Source: Kitasatospora sp. GP82 (GTDB lineage: Bacteria > Actinomycetota > Actinomycetes > Streptomycetales > Streptomycetaceae). From it: a stretch of 64,000 bases of DNA. The position numbers and the translations under genes were made by a program. The DNA lies in assembly GCF_029892105.1 (NCBI RefSeq), contig NZ_JARZAJ010000009.1, forward strand, positions 1 through 64,000. Direction: 5' to 3'. Under the pieces are notes generated by a model. That model did no database searches. It was not told the DNA's origin and saw only the letters and a list, made by a program, of their open reading frames with translations. Of the stretch, positions 36,181 through 45,118 are shown one piece after another. Position 1 is the first letter of the stretch, and each line of letters begins with the position of its first letter.

Positions 36181-36921
36181 TCAGTTGATGGACCGGACGG
36201 TCACGCCGTCGGGGGTGGCGAGCAGCAGAGAGCGGTCGGGTGGGTGGACCCAGCCGGGCAGGTCGTCGTACGGCTCCGAGGCGACGACCACCGAGGAAGG
36301 TCCGGTGCGGTAGCAGAGCGTGTCGCCCCAGGCGGTCGCGGCGATCGAAGTGCCGTCGGTGAGCAGCAGATTGAGCCGGGCCTCGGGGCAGTGTCCGGCC
36401 GTCTCGCGGACGGTGTCGGCAAGTGCGGTGTCCAGCCTCGCGCCCTCGTGCAGCCGGTGCAGGGCGAGCGCCCACAGCAGAGCGGAGTCACTGCCTGCGG
36501 CCAGGCTCAGCAGCTCCTCGGGCGGCAGGGTGCCGGCCAGTTTGCCGAGCTGGTGCGGCCAGCCGGGCAGTGCGCCGTTGTGGCTGAACAGCCAGCGCTC
36601 GGCTGCGAACGGCGCGGCGGCCGCCTCGCCCGCCGCGCAGCCGTCGGTGGCGGAGCGGACGGCGGCCAGCAGGGCGCCCGTCCGCACCACCCGGGCGAGG
36701 TCGGCGAAGGAGTCGTCCGCCCAGATCGGCCCGGCCCGCCGGTAGCGGGCCGGGACGGGGTCGTGCTCGGCGTACCAGCCGACGCCGAAGCCGTCCACGT
36801 TGACACTGCCGTACTGCTGGAGGCGGGGCGCCCAGGACTGCCGGTACAGGCCCATGGGCGGGTCGAGCACCAGCCGCCGGATGGCCAACGGCTCACCGAG
36901 GTAGGCGAGATGGCGGCACAT
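36181..36921 (-). CDS. egtC: EgtC, gamma-glutamyl hercynylcysteine sulfoxide hydrolase
   Basis: A 246-residue class II glutamine-amidotransferase-fold hydrolase that removes the gamma-glutamyl group from the EgtB product. The N-terminal nucleophile Cys2 (MCRHLAYLGEPLAI), NVDGFGVGWY and LFSHNGALPGW are in place. Its ATG at 36919-36921 shares a base with the egtB stop, so the two are coupled. Confidence 0.95.
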   Translation of the reverse strand: MCRHLAYLGEPLAIRRLVLDPPMGLYRQSWAPRLQQYGSVNVDGFGVGWYAEHDPVPARYRRAGPIWADDSFADLARVVRTGALLAAVRSATDGCAAGEAAAAPFAAERWLFSHNGALPGWPHQLGKLAGTLPPEELLSLAAGSDSALLWALALHRLHEGARLDTALADTVRETAGHCPEARLNLLLTDGTSIAATAWGDTLCYRTGPSSVVVASEPYDDLPGWVHPPDRSLLLATPDGVTVRSIN

Positions 36922-38267
36922 CAGCTGCCTTCCACCGAGGCGGCGGTCCGGAAGCCGGAGAAGATCTGCCGCCTGATCGGGTAGTCCCAGTTGCGGAAGG
37001 TGCCTCGGCAGGCGACCGGCGCGACTGCGAACGAGCCGCCGCGCAGCACCTTGTACTGCGGGCCGAAGAACACCTCGGAGTACTCCTGGTACGGCCAGGC
37101 CCTGAAGCCCGGGTACGGCAGGAAGTCGCTCGCCGTCCACTCCCACACATCGCCGATCAACTGCCGGGCCCCGTGGGGCGACTCGCCTGCCGGGTAGCTG
37201 CCGACGGGGGCGGGCCGAAGGTGGCGCTGGCCCAGGTTGGCCTGCTCGGCGGTGGGCTCGGCGTCGCCCCAGGGATAGCGACGGGAGCGGTCGGTGGCGG
37301 GGTCGTACCGGGCGGCCTTCTCCCACTCGGCCTCGGTCGGCAGCCGCCGTCCGGCCCAGCGGGCGTACGCGTCGGCCTCGTACCAGCACACGTGCAGCAC
37401 GGGCTCGTTCGGCGGCACGGGTTCGGTGACCCCGAAGCGGCGGCGCAGCCACTGGCCGCCGTCGCGGTGCCAGAACAGCGGGGCGGTGAGCCCGGCCTGT
37501 CGGCGGTGCTCCCAGCCCTCGGGGGTCCACCAGCGGGGGTTGTCGTAGCCGCCGTCCGCGATGAACTCCTGGTAGGCGGCGTTGCCCACCGGGGCGGTGT
37601 CCAGCCGGAAGGCGGCGACTTCGACCCGGTGGGAGGGGCGTTCGTTGTCCAGCGACCAGGGCTCGGTGTCGGTGCCCATGGTGAACGGACCGGCGGGGAC
37701 GAGGACTTCGGCCGGGAGCGGCCCCTGGTCCGCGGCCGGTGGCGGCGGTGCGTCCAGTGCGACCGGGCCCTGCCGCAGCTGATGGGTGATCAGCATCGTC
37801 TCGTCGTGCTGCTGTTCGTGCTGGGCGATCATCCCGAAGGCGAAGCCCTCGTCCAGCAGTGGTACGCCTTCGAGCGGGCTGGCGGCGAGCAGGTCCAGGA
37901 CCCGGCCGCGGACCTCGTGCGAGTAGGCGCGTGCCTCGGCAGGCGCGAGCAGCGGGAGGGTGGGGCGTTCGGCACGCGAGTGCTGGAAGGCGTCGTAGAG
38001 CGAGTCGATCTCGGGGTGCATCGCCTCGCGGCCGCCGACGTTGCGCAGCAGCCAGAGCTCCTCCTGGTTGCCGATATGGGCGAGGTCCCAGACCAGCGGC
38101 GACATCAGGGGGGAGTGCTGGGTGGTGAGGTCGCGGTCGTCCACGCAGTCGGTGAGCTCGGCGGTGCGGGCGCGTGCGGTGAGCAGCTCGGCGGCGATCC
38201 GCTCACGCAGGGACTCGGTGCCGAGCGCGGTGGCGTCGGCCAGGGTGCGGCGGTCGGCGTTCAGCAT
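36921..38267 (-). CDS. egtB: EgtB, ergothioneine sulfoxide synthase
   Basis: A 448-residue non-haem iron enzyme that joins gamma-glutamylcysteine to hercynine with oxygen. The N-terminal DinB-like domain gives the iron ligands: H51 in TQHSPLMSPLVWDLAHIGN and the pair in AQHEQQHDETML (H150, H154). The C-terminal half is the FGE-sulfatase domain, with VPAGPFTMGTD, RLPTEAEWEKAARYDP, GDVWEWTASDF and VLRGGSFA. It starts at ATG 38265-38267, overlapping the end of egtA by seven bases. Confidence 0.96.
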   Translation of the reverse strand: MLNADRRTLADATALGTESLRERIAAELLTARARTAELTDCVDDRDLTTQHSPLMSPLVWDLAHIGNQEELWLLRNVGGREAMHPEIDSLYDAFQHSRAERPTLPLLAPAEARAYSHEVRGRVLDLLAASPLEGVPLLDEGFAFGMIAQHEQQHDETMLITHQLRQGPVALDAPPPPAADQGPLPAEVLVPAGPFTMGTDTEPWSLDNERPSHRVEVAAFRLDTAPVGNAAYQEFIADGGYDNPRWWTPEGWEHRRQAGLTAPLFWHRDGGQWLRRRFGVTEPVPPNEPVLHVCWYEADAYARWAGRRLPTEAEWEKAARYDPATDRSRRYPWGDAEPTAEQANLGQRHLRPAPVGSYPAGESPHGARQLIGDVWEWTASDFLPYPGFRAWPYQEYSEVFFGPQYKVLRGGSFAVAPVACRGTFRNWDYPIRRQIFSGFRTAASVEGS

Positions 38268-39700
38268 CGGGCGGCCTCCTGGAAGGCGGGGTGAGTGCCG
38301 GCGCGGAGGGCGTCCAGCTGGTCGTCGGCGGGACATCGGCCGCGCGCGGGGTAGCGATCGGCGAACTCGGCGAGTGCCGTACGCAGCCGCTCCGTGCCGG
38401 GGCGGCGGGCGAGCGCGCTGTCGGCGGCGCCGAAACAGGCGAGTGCGGCCCGGCGCAGTCCCGGGTCGGCCGTGGCGAGGGTGGCGGCCCGCCGCCAGAG
38501 CTCGGTGCGCGGCGGCCGGCGGGTGGCCGTGCCGAGCGGTTCGAGCGCGGCGAGCGCGGTGTCGGCGGCGGTCGGGTCGTCCAGCAGCCCGGTGACCAGG
38601 GCGAGCGGGACGAGCCAGCCGCTGCCGGGCTGGGCGTCGATCATGCGCAGCTCCAGATGGCCGCGCGGGCGGACCGGCGGGAAGAGCGTGGTGCAGTGGT
38701 AGTCCAGATCGGCCTGGGTCGGTGGGCGCTCGCCCGCGCCGCGCAGCCAGTCGCGGAAGGTGAGCCCGGCGGGGGCCGTCCAGGGCAGGCCGTCGGTGCG
38801 GCGGATGCACAGCACCTCGGCGTCCAGGACGTAGCGCGCCCAACTCTCGCGCGGGTCGTGGTCGGTGAGCTGCGGTGCCAGGGTGCGGCTCGGGTCCATC
38901 CGGGACCAGACCATCTGCCGGGTGGAACGGTGACCGGTCGCCCTGCCGTCCAGCAGTGGCGAGTTGGCGAACGCGGCGACCAGCACCGGGCCCAGCAGGT
39001 GGATCAGCCGCCAGCGATCCGGGTACGCCAGCGGGCCGTCGGCGGTCCCGGCGTCCACGCAGACCTGGAGGGAGGCGGTACCGCACATCATGATCCGGCC
39101 CCATGGCCCGGCGCGGTCGAAGTGCCGCTCCATCGCCAGATAGCGGGGTTGGCACAGCTCCAACCGGCGTTCGCGTGCCAGTGGATCGGTGCCGGAGCCG
39201 GTGAGGCGCAGGCCCTGGGCGGCGAGTGCGGTGCGGAGGGCGGCCTGGTCGAGCAGTAAGCCCTCGGCGCAGTCGGCCGGGCTGTCGGCGGGCGGGGAGC
39301 TGAGCTCTACCTGGCCGCCGGGTTCGCGGGTGAGACGGGAGCCCGCCGGGAGGAACGGGCCGTCGGGGTGGGGGTGTTGGCCGTCGGGGCGGGTGGGCAG
39401 TGCTGCCAGGGCCCGGTCCACCCGGTCCGGCGCCACCGCTGAACCCGGGTTTCCGGTGTCGTGGATGAACCACTCCGCCTCCACCCCGACCAGCCGGGGC
39501 GGGCCGATCTTGAAACAGATGGCGGTCAGATGTCCCTCGGCGTTCGCCTCGGTGAGTGGCGGCACATCGGCCCAGGGCGGCGATATGTCGGTCAGCGTGT
39601 CGGTCAGTCTGCTCACCTCGGTCCGCGCGTGGTGCGCTGTCGGGGTTGGCGCTGTCTGGGGCGCTCGGTTCGGTTGTACGGCTGTCACCGGACTCACCAT
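38261..39700 (-). CDS. egtA: EgtA, glutamate-cysteine ligase
   Basis: A 479-residue ATP-dependent ligase of the GCS2/EgtA type that supplies gamma-glutamylcysteine for ergothioneine. Typical blocks are GVEAEWFIHD near residue 75, TREPGGQVELSSPP, MMCGTASLQVCVDAG, ANSPLLDGR and HLELRMIDAQPGSGW. I start it at ATG 39698-39700 (MVSPVTAVQ) behind a TGAGG; the frame extends 18 codons further without a better site. It leads the egtABCD run. Confidence 0.94.
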   Translation of the reverse strand: MVSPVTAVQPNRAPQTAPTPTAHHARTEVSRLTDTLTDISPPWADVPPLTEANAEGHLTAICFKIGPPRLVGVEAEWFIHDTGNPGSAVAPDRVDRALAALPTRPDGQHPHPDGPFLPAGSRLTREPGGQVELSSPPADSPADCAEGLLLDQAALRTALAAQGLRLTGSGTDPLARERRLELCQPRYLAMERHFDRAGPWGRIMMCGTASLQVCVDAGTADGPLAYPDRWRLIHLLGPVLVAAFANSPLLDGRATGHRSTRQMVWSRMDPSRTLAPQLTDHDPRESWARYVLDAEVLCIRRTDGLPWTAPAGLTFRDWLRGAGERPPTQADLDYHCTTLFPPVRPRGHLELRMIDAQPGSGWLVPLALVTGLLDDPTAADTALAALEPLGTATRRPPRTELWRRAATLATADPGLRRAALACFGAADSALARRPGTERLRTALAEFADRYPARGRCPADDQLDALRAGTHPAFQEAARC

Positions 39701-39835
39701 CCTCAGGCCGCGCTCGCGGCCCGGTTCTTCTTGCCTCAGTCTGCTACGAATCAAACATCAACGCCGATCTCCAACAACCGTTCGCAGGCCGGTTTCCGGC
39801 CATCGTCCGGGCGTTGCCCCTGGGCCGCAAGGCCG

Positions 39836-40966
39836 TCACTCTCCGCAGGAGGAACCGGTCAGACGGGTGAGTGCGGTGCGCAGCAGTGGCCGGGGCAGGG
39901 TGTAGTTGAGCCGCAGGAAGCCGCGCCCGGCGGGCCCGAAGTCGGCGCCGTCCGAGAGCTCCACGCCACGCTCCGTGAGCAGTACCTCGCGCGCCCGGTC
40001 GGCGGGCAGCCCGAGAGCGGCGGAATCCAGCCAGAGCAGATACGAAGCCTCGGGCCGGGAGAGCACGGCGCCGTCCGGCAGCGCCGCCAGCACCAGATCG
40101 CGGGCGGAGACCAGTTCGCCGAGCAGGGCGTCCAGCCACGGGCCGCCGTGCCGCAGCGCGGCCTGCTGCACCACCTGTTCGAGCAGCCCGCCCTCCCAGA
40201 GCCCGTAGCCCGCCATCAGCGTGGTCAGCCGCTCCCGCAGGCCGGGATCCGGCACCAGGGCGAAGCAGCTCGGGACTCCGGAGGTGTTGAACGTCTTGCC
40301 GACCGAGTTGAGCGTGACCACATGCCGGGAGGCGCCTTCGGCGACGACGGCGGCCACCGGCTGCGCCAGCCCGTGATCCGGGTGGACGAGGTCGCCGTGC
40401 ACCTCGTCCGAGACCAGCAGCCCGCCGCTGTCGGCCACCGCCTGGGCCAGGTACCGGATCTCCTCGGCCGTCCAGACCCGTCCGGACGGGTTGTGCGGGC
40501 TGCTCAGCGCGATCAGATCGGCGCCGCCCCGCGCCAGCGCGGCGACCGGCAGCCGGTAGCCGGTCGCGTCCCTGGCCAGCGGCACCGCCCGGTACGGCAG
40601 CCCGGCCGAATCACAGATCTGTGCGAAACCACCCCACTCGGGCGCCGGGAAGGCCACCGGTCGCCGGGGACCGGCCGCCGTGAACAGCAGCCGCAGCGCC
40701 GTCCGAGGGCTGAACGGCAGCAGCAGCACCCAGTCCGGATCCACCGTGACCCCGTGCCGCTCGCGGTACCAGGCCGCCACCAGCTCGCGCCCGGCCGGAT
40801 CGCAGGCCGTGTAGCCGTACGCGCTGTGCCCGGCCCGCTCGGCCAGCGCCGCACCGATCTCCGGCGGACCCGGGAGGTCCATGTCCGCCAGCCCCAGCGC
40901 GATCCGCCCCTCCCCGGCACGGGCCCACTTGACGCTTCCGGTACCACTGCGGTCGAACCGCTCCAT
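39836..40966 (-). CDS. MalY/PatB-type PLP-dependent C-S lyase or aminotransferase
   Basis: A 376-residue fold-type I PLP enzyme. It follows the MalY/PatB cystathionine beta-lyase pattern: LGLADMDLPGPPEIGAAL at the start, SSPHNPSGRVWT, VSDEVHGDLVHPDH, the PLP lysine in NSVGKTFNTSG and LRLNYTLPRPLL at the end. Such enzymes break C-S bonds in cysteine conjugates. It sits 135 bases upstream of egtA in the same direction, while no recognisable egtE lies in the window, so it may do the last ergothioneine step. That is inference; known EgtE proteins belong to a different PLP subgroup. ATG 40964-40966 follows GGGAGC. Confidence 0.85.
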   Translation of the reverse strand: MERFDRSGTGSVKWARAGEGRIALGLADMDLPGPPEIGAALAERAGHSAYGYTACDPAGRELVAAWYRERHGVTVDPDWVLLLPFSPRTALRLLFTAAGPRRPVAFPAPEWGGFAQICDSAGLPYRAVPLARDATGYRLPVAALARGGADLIALSSPHNPSGRVWTAEEIRYLAQAVADSGGLLVSDEVHGDLVHPDHGLAQPVAAVVAEGASRHVVTLNSVGKTFNTSGVPSCFALVPDPGLRERLTTLMAGYGLWEGGLLEQVVQQAALRHGGPWLDALLGELVSARDLVLAALPDGAVLSRPEASYLLWLDSAALGLPADRAREVLLTERGVELSDGADFGPAGRGFLRLNYTLPRPLLRTALTRLTGSSCGE

Positions 40967-41065
40967 CGCTGCTCCCTGCGGGACGGGTACGGGCCACTCC
41001 ACGGTAGGCCCCGTCCGAGGGGGAGCAGTGCGGGAGGGGCCCCGGGCTGTCGGGCAAGCTTTTCA

Positions 41066-41101
41066 GGGGCGCGGGGCTCTGCTTGATCAACTGCGTGCGC
41101 G
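41066..41101. repeat. Dispersed 36-bp intergenic repeat, copy A
   Basis: This copy (core GGGGCGCGGGGCTCTGC) is identical at 35 of 36 positions to 59130-59165. It lies in the 300-base region between the divergent PLP enzyme and methyltransferase genes. The remaining bases up to 41269 include a short AT-rich stretch that probably holds the methyltransferase promoter. Confidence 0.85.
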
Positions 41102-41269
41102 AAAGGCCGCGCTCGGTGCGGCCCGAGTCGTGTGACACTGCGTGTCCCACAGGTCCCGTCTGCATCACAGACCGCACCGTTTGGGCCGCCACGGCTTGCA
41201 GGCGGGAGATGATGATAGGAAGATCTTGGCGTTTTATTGTCTATTTCAGCTCCGGAGGGGTTTACCACC

Positions 41270-42076
41270 ATGGGACGACCGAACTGGGTCCCCGCCGGAA
41301 CCGATCTCGACAAGCCCAATGCCGCCCGGGTCTACGACTACTACCTCGGCGGCTCCCACAACTTCGAGGCCGACCGCGCGATGGCCCGCAAGGCCATCGA
41401 ACTCTGGCCCGACCTCCCGGCCATCATGCGCTCCAACCGGGCCTTCCTGCGCCGCGCGGTCCAGCACGTGTCCGAGGCGGGCATCAGCCGCTTCCTGGAC
41501 ATCGGCTCGGGCATCCCGACCTTCGGGGCCGTGCACGAGGTGGCCAGGGGCATCCGGCCCGAGGCCCGCGTGGTGTACGTGGACCGCGACCCGGTCGCGG
41601 TGGCGCACAGCCGGCTGCTGCTCAAGGACGACCCGCTCAGCGAGGTGGTCGAGGCCGACCTGCGCTCGGTGGACGACCTGCTCTCCCGCCCCGAGGTCAC
41701 CGGGCTGCTGGACGAGGGCCGGCCCGTCGCGCTGATGCTGGTCGCGGTGCTGCACTTCGTCACGGACGACGACGACCCGACCAGGCTGGTGTCCACGCTG
41801 CGCGACGCCCTCCCGCCCGGCAGCGCGCTGGTGCTCAGCCACGCCTCCGTGGACGGCCGCCCGGACCAGGCGGGACCGCACCAGGACCTCTACAAGCGAA
41901 CCCCCACCCCGCTGACCATGCGCGGCCGCGACCGGATCCTGGAGCTGTTCGACGGCTTCGAGCTGGTCGACCCCGGCGTGGTGTACCTGCCGGAGTGGCA
42001 CCCCGAGAACCCCGGGACGATCGGCCCGCACCCGGAGTGGATGTCCGGGATGGCCGGGGTCGGGTTCCTGCGGTGA
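41270..42076 (+). CDS. DUF574-type SAM-dependent methyltransferase
   Basis: A 268-residue member of the actinobacterial S-adenosyl methyltransferase family (DUF574, PF04672), which is greatly expanded in streptomycetes and mostly of unknown substrate. Family marks are ARVYDYYLGGSHNFEADR near the N-terminus, RFLDIGSGIPTFGAVHEVA (SAM site), VVYVDRDPVAVAHSRLLL and MLVAVLHFVTDDDDP. The ATG at 41270 follows GGAGGGG. Its stop overlaps the start of the GGDEF-EAL gene (GTGA), so both are made from one message. Confidence 0.92.
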   Translation: MGRPNWVPAGTDLDKPNAARVYDYYLGGSHNFEADRAMARKAIELWPDLPAIMRSNRAFLRRAVQHVSEAGISRFLDIGSGIPTFGAVHEVARGIRPEARVVYVDRDPVAVAHSRLLLKDDPLSEVVEADLRSVDDLLSRPEVTGLLDEGRPVALMLVAVLHFVTDDDDPTRLVSTLRDALPPGSALVLSHASVDGRPDQAGPHQDLYKRTPTPLTMRGRDRILELFDGFELVDPGVVYLPEWHPENPGTIGPHPEWMSGMAGVGFLR

Positions 42077-44382
42077 GTGCGCCTCCGTCGGCAGGGGCCG
42101 TCCCGCCCGAGCGACACGGTGGGACGGCCGGGTACGGCAGCGCCGACGGGCACAACCGCGCCGACGGGTACGGCAGCGCCGACGGGCACAACCGCGCAGA
42201 CGGGTACGGCAGCGCCGACGGGCACAACCGCGCAGACGGGTACGGCAGCGCCGACGGGCACAACCGCGCCGACGGGCACGGCAGCGCAGGGCAGTACCGC
42301 AGCGCGACCCGCTTCCACGAGGAGTGGGCCGACCTGCTCCAGTCCGGTCACGGCGTCGCCGTGCACCCGGGCATCCTCCGCCGGCTGATCTCCCGGACGG
42401 CGGGGCTGCTGCACCGCGCGCAGCTGGAGCAGCCGTTCCGGCAGGAGTACGCGGCCAGGGCGGGCGCCCTGCTGGTGGACGCGCACTTCACCGACCCCGA
42501 CGTACTGTCCCGGGCGGTCGAACTGCTCCAGACGCAGCCCGTACCGGACGGCCGCGCCCCGGCGCTCTGCGGCGCCTTCGCGGCGGGCTGGGCCGCGGCG
42601 CTGCGCGAGCGCACCCTGAGCGAGCAGGAGTCGATCCGGCTGGCGGCCGACACCGCGCGCCAGGAGGTGGAGAAGGCCCTGCGCGCCTCCGAGGCCCGGT
42701 TCAGGGCCCTGTTCGAGAGCGCGGCGATCGGGATCGGCCTCGGCGACGTGGACGGCAACATCCTGGCGGTCAACCGGGCCCTCCAGGACCTCTTCGGCGC
42801 CCGCCCCGAGGACCTCCAGGGCCGCCGGGTCAACGACCTGGTGCATCCCGAGGACACCCCGGGCGTCTGGGAGGCGTACGAGGAGCTGATCTCGGGCAAG
42901 CGCGACTACTTCCAGTTCGACAAGCCCTACTACCGGCACGACGGCGAGATCGTCTGGACCCATCTGACCGTCTCGCTGATCCGCGACGACGAGGGCAAGC
43001 CGGTCTACCAGGTGGCGATGCTGGAGGACATCACCGACCGCTACCGCCTCCAGGAACGGCTGCGCCACCAGGCCACCCACGACCCGCTGACCGGGCTGCC
43101 CAACCGGGTGGCCTTCTTCGAGCGGCTGGAGAAGCTCTTCGAGGAGCCGGAGCCGGGCGCCCGCTTCGGCCTGTGCTACGTGGACCTGGACGGCTTCAAG
43201 GTCGTCAACGACAGCCTCGGCCATGACACCGGCGACCAGCTGCTGGCGGCGGTGGCGGGCCGGCTCGAGGCGGCGCTCACCCCGCTCGGACACCTGGTGG
43301 CGCGGCTCGGCGGCGACGAGTTCGTCGTCCTGCTGGAGAACTGCCGGGGCGAGCAGGAGGCGGTGGCGGCGGCCAAGACGGTGCTGGCGGCCCTCGCGAA
43401 GCCCGTACTGATCGGCGGTCACAAGCTCGCGGTCGGAGCCAGCGTCGGCGTCCTGGAGCGCAGGGTCGCCACCACCACGCCGGGCGCGGCGGTCCGGGCG
43501 GCGGATCTGACGCTCTACCGGGCCAAGGAGGCCGGGCGCGGCCGCTGGACCCTCTTCGACCCGAAGGAGAACGCGCGGGCGGTCAGCCGTTACACGGTCT
43601 CGGTCCGGATGCCCGCGGCGCTGGACCGGGGCGAGTTCTTCATCGACTACCAGCCGCTCTGCTCGCTCGACGACGGTTCGCTGGTCGCGGTGGAGGCGCT
43701 GGTGCGCTGGCGGCATCCGCAGCTGGGTGTGCTCGGTCCTGAGGAGTTCATCGGGATTGCCGAGGAGACCGGTCTGATCATGCCGCTCGGCCGCTGGGTG
43801 CTCGAGCAGGCGTGCCGTCAGGGCGCCGAGTGGGTCGGCCGGTTCGGCGAGGCGGCCCCGCAGATCAACGTGAACCTGGCGGTCCGTCAGGCCCGCAGCG
43901 CCGCCCTGGTCGGCGATCTGGAGCGGATCCTGCGCTCCACCGGGCTCAGCCCGAAGAAGCTCCAGCTGGAGATCACCGAGTCCACCGTGGTCGGCCCCGA
44001 GGACGAGGCGCTCAAGTCCCTGCACGCCGTGGTGGACATGGGTGTCTCGCTGGCCGTGGACGACTTCGGCACCGGCTGGTCCAACCTCGCCTACCTGCGC
44101 GACCTGCCGGTCTCCGGACTGAAGATCGCCGGTTCCTTCGTCGGCGACCTGCACGACCCGGGCAAGGACGCCCACCTCGGCTGGCGGATCATCAGCGGAC
44201 TGGTCTCGCTGGCCCACACCCTGGGACTGACCGTCACCGCCGAGGGCGTCGAGAGCGGCGCGGACGCCGACCGGCTGCGGCTGATGGGCTGCGACTGGGC
44301 CCAGGGCTGGCACTTCGGCCGCCCGACCAATCCGGCCGGCATCGCCCGGCGCATCGCCGAGGCCGGCGTTCCGCCGCGCTGA
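42073..44382 (+). CDS. PAS-GGDEF-EAL protein (c-di-GMP turnover)
   Basis: A 769-residue cytoplasmic protein. Residues ~20-72 are four 12-residue tandem repeats; a helical region follows; a PAS domain spans about 200-325 (SEARFRALFESAAIGIGLGD to LEDITDRYRLQERL). The GGDEF domain follows with an intact RLGGDEFVVLL near residue 412. The EAL domain keeps AVEALVRWRHP (541), NVNLAVRQ, LEITEST and DDFGTGWSNLAYLRDL, so both cyclase and phosphodiesterase activities are possible. No membrane helix is seen, unlike many streptomycete relatives. It starts at GTG 42073, overlapping the methyltransferase stop. Confidence 0.94.
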   Translation: MSAPPSAGAVPPERHGGTAGYGSADGHNRADGYGSADGHNRADGYGSADGHNRADGYGSADGHNRADGHGSAGQYRSATRFHEEWADLLQSGHGVAVHPGILRRLISRTAGLLHRAQLEQPFRQEYAARAGALLVDAHFTDPDVLSRAVELLQTQPVPDGRAPALCGAFAAGWAAALRERTLSEQESIRLAADTARQEVEKALRASEARFRALFESAAIGIGLGDVDGNILAVNRALQDLFGARPEDLQGRRVNDLVHPEDTPGVWEAYEELISGKRDYFQFDKPYYRHDGEIVWTHLTVSLIRDDEGKPVYQVAMLEDITDRYRLQERLRHQATHDPLTGLPNRVAFFERLEKLFEEPEPGARFGLCYVDLDGFKVVNDSLGHDTGDQLLAAVAGRLEAALTPLGHLVARLGGDEFVVLLENCRGEQEAVAAAKTVLAALAKPVLIGGHKLAVGASVGVLERRVATTTPGAAVRAADLTLYRAKEAGRGRWTLFDPKENARAVSRYTVSVRMPAALDRGEFFIDYQPLCSLDDGSLVAVEALVRWRHPQLGVLGPEEFIGIAEETGLIMPLGRWVLEQACRQGAEWVGRFGEAAPQINVNLAVRQARSAALVGDLERILRSTGLSPKKLQLEITESTVVGPEDEALKSLHAVVDMGVSLAVDDFGTGWSNLAYLRDLPVSGLKIAGSFVGDLHDPGKDAHLGWRIISGLVSLAHTLGLTVTAEGVESGADADRLRLMGCDWAQGWHFGRPTNPAGIARRIAEAGVPPR
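42130..42273 (+). repeat. Four tandem 36-bp coding repeats
   Basis: Four nearly exact 36-bp units encode GYGSADGHNRAD in the N-terminus of the GGDEF-EAL protein, followed by a partial fifth (GHGSAG). Only a few bases differ between units, pointing to recent expansion. Confidence 0.92.
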
Positions 44383-45068
44383 CCCTATGCGCCGACTCCC
44401 CACTCAGCGTGCACTGTCAATCACGCAGTCATATCGGTAAAAAACGGGACAAACACCCTTGACATTGCGTGAGGTATCTGCCGATGATGGGTCTCTGGCA
44501 CCGTTCCTGGGCGCACCGCCTCGGGCGACGAAGCCCGCCAAGCCTCAACTCCCAGCCTCAACTCCGACGCCCCGGAGACCGACCGATGCGGCCCCCCCGC
44601 CGACCCGCCGGGGGCGCGTGAGCAAGGTGTCGGGGAGGTTCGCCCTCGATGAGGCAGGCCCCCGCAGCAGACCCGTTGGCAGCTGCGTCAGTCGAGACCC
44701 GACCGCAGACCGCCGCCCGGCAAGGGTGTGCCCATGGGGAACGGGCACGCCCGCCCGGCGTGCGATGACCCCAGTGCCACCGCGACGCCCGGTGCGCTTC
44801 CTCTGTCGGGTCGGAAGCGCACCGGCGTCCGCGGGTTGCTCGCGGCCATGGCCGAGTCGGCCGTGGCCGGGTGACGGACCCCGCAGTGGTCCGACGGCCC
44901 GCTGTGGATCGGCCCCTGTCGGTCCGCGCTGCTGCTCCTCCGCCACTGGACGGACGGAACCGGCCGGCGCCACTGCCGTCCTCACCGGACCTGACTCGGC
45001 TGCCCGGAGCGAGAGTTGGCGGATCGTCAATTTGTGATCGGCCATGCACGGCTTCGGAATGCGGCGAA
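44383..45068. other. Long intergenic region without a recognisable gene
   Basis: About 690 bases between the GGDEF-EAL gene and the ribA terminator. It begins with an A-rich patch (44438-44456) and TTGACA at 44459, which could be a -35 box facing right. However, no good -10 follows at proper spacing and the open frames beyond are Arg/Pro-rich and have no family resemblance. I see no tRNA-like fold or riboswitch core. Confidence 0.5.
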
Positions 45069-45112
45069 CTGCGCGAGCGCCCGCCTGCGGAGGTGCGTTG
45101 CCGCTCGCGCAG
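45069..45112 (-). terminator. ribA terminator hairpin
   Basis: CTGCGCGAGCG (45069-45079) pairs perfectly with CGCTCGCGCAG (45102-45112), a few bases after the ribA stop. Confidence 0.7.
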
Positions 45113-45118
45113 GGGCGG

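Noticed and set aside
44459-45037. 192-codon plus frame in the gap before ribA
   Set aside because: Pro/Arg-rich, TTG start without a ribosome site, no recognisable domain, and the frame overlaps nothing that supports it.
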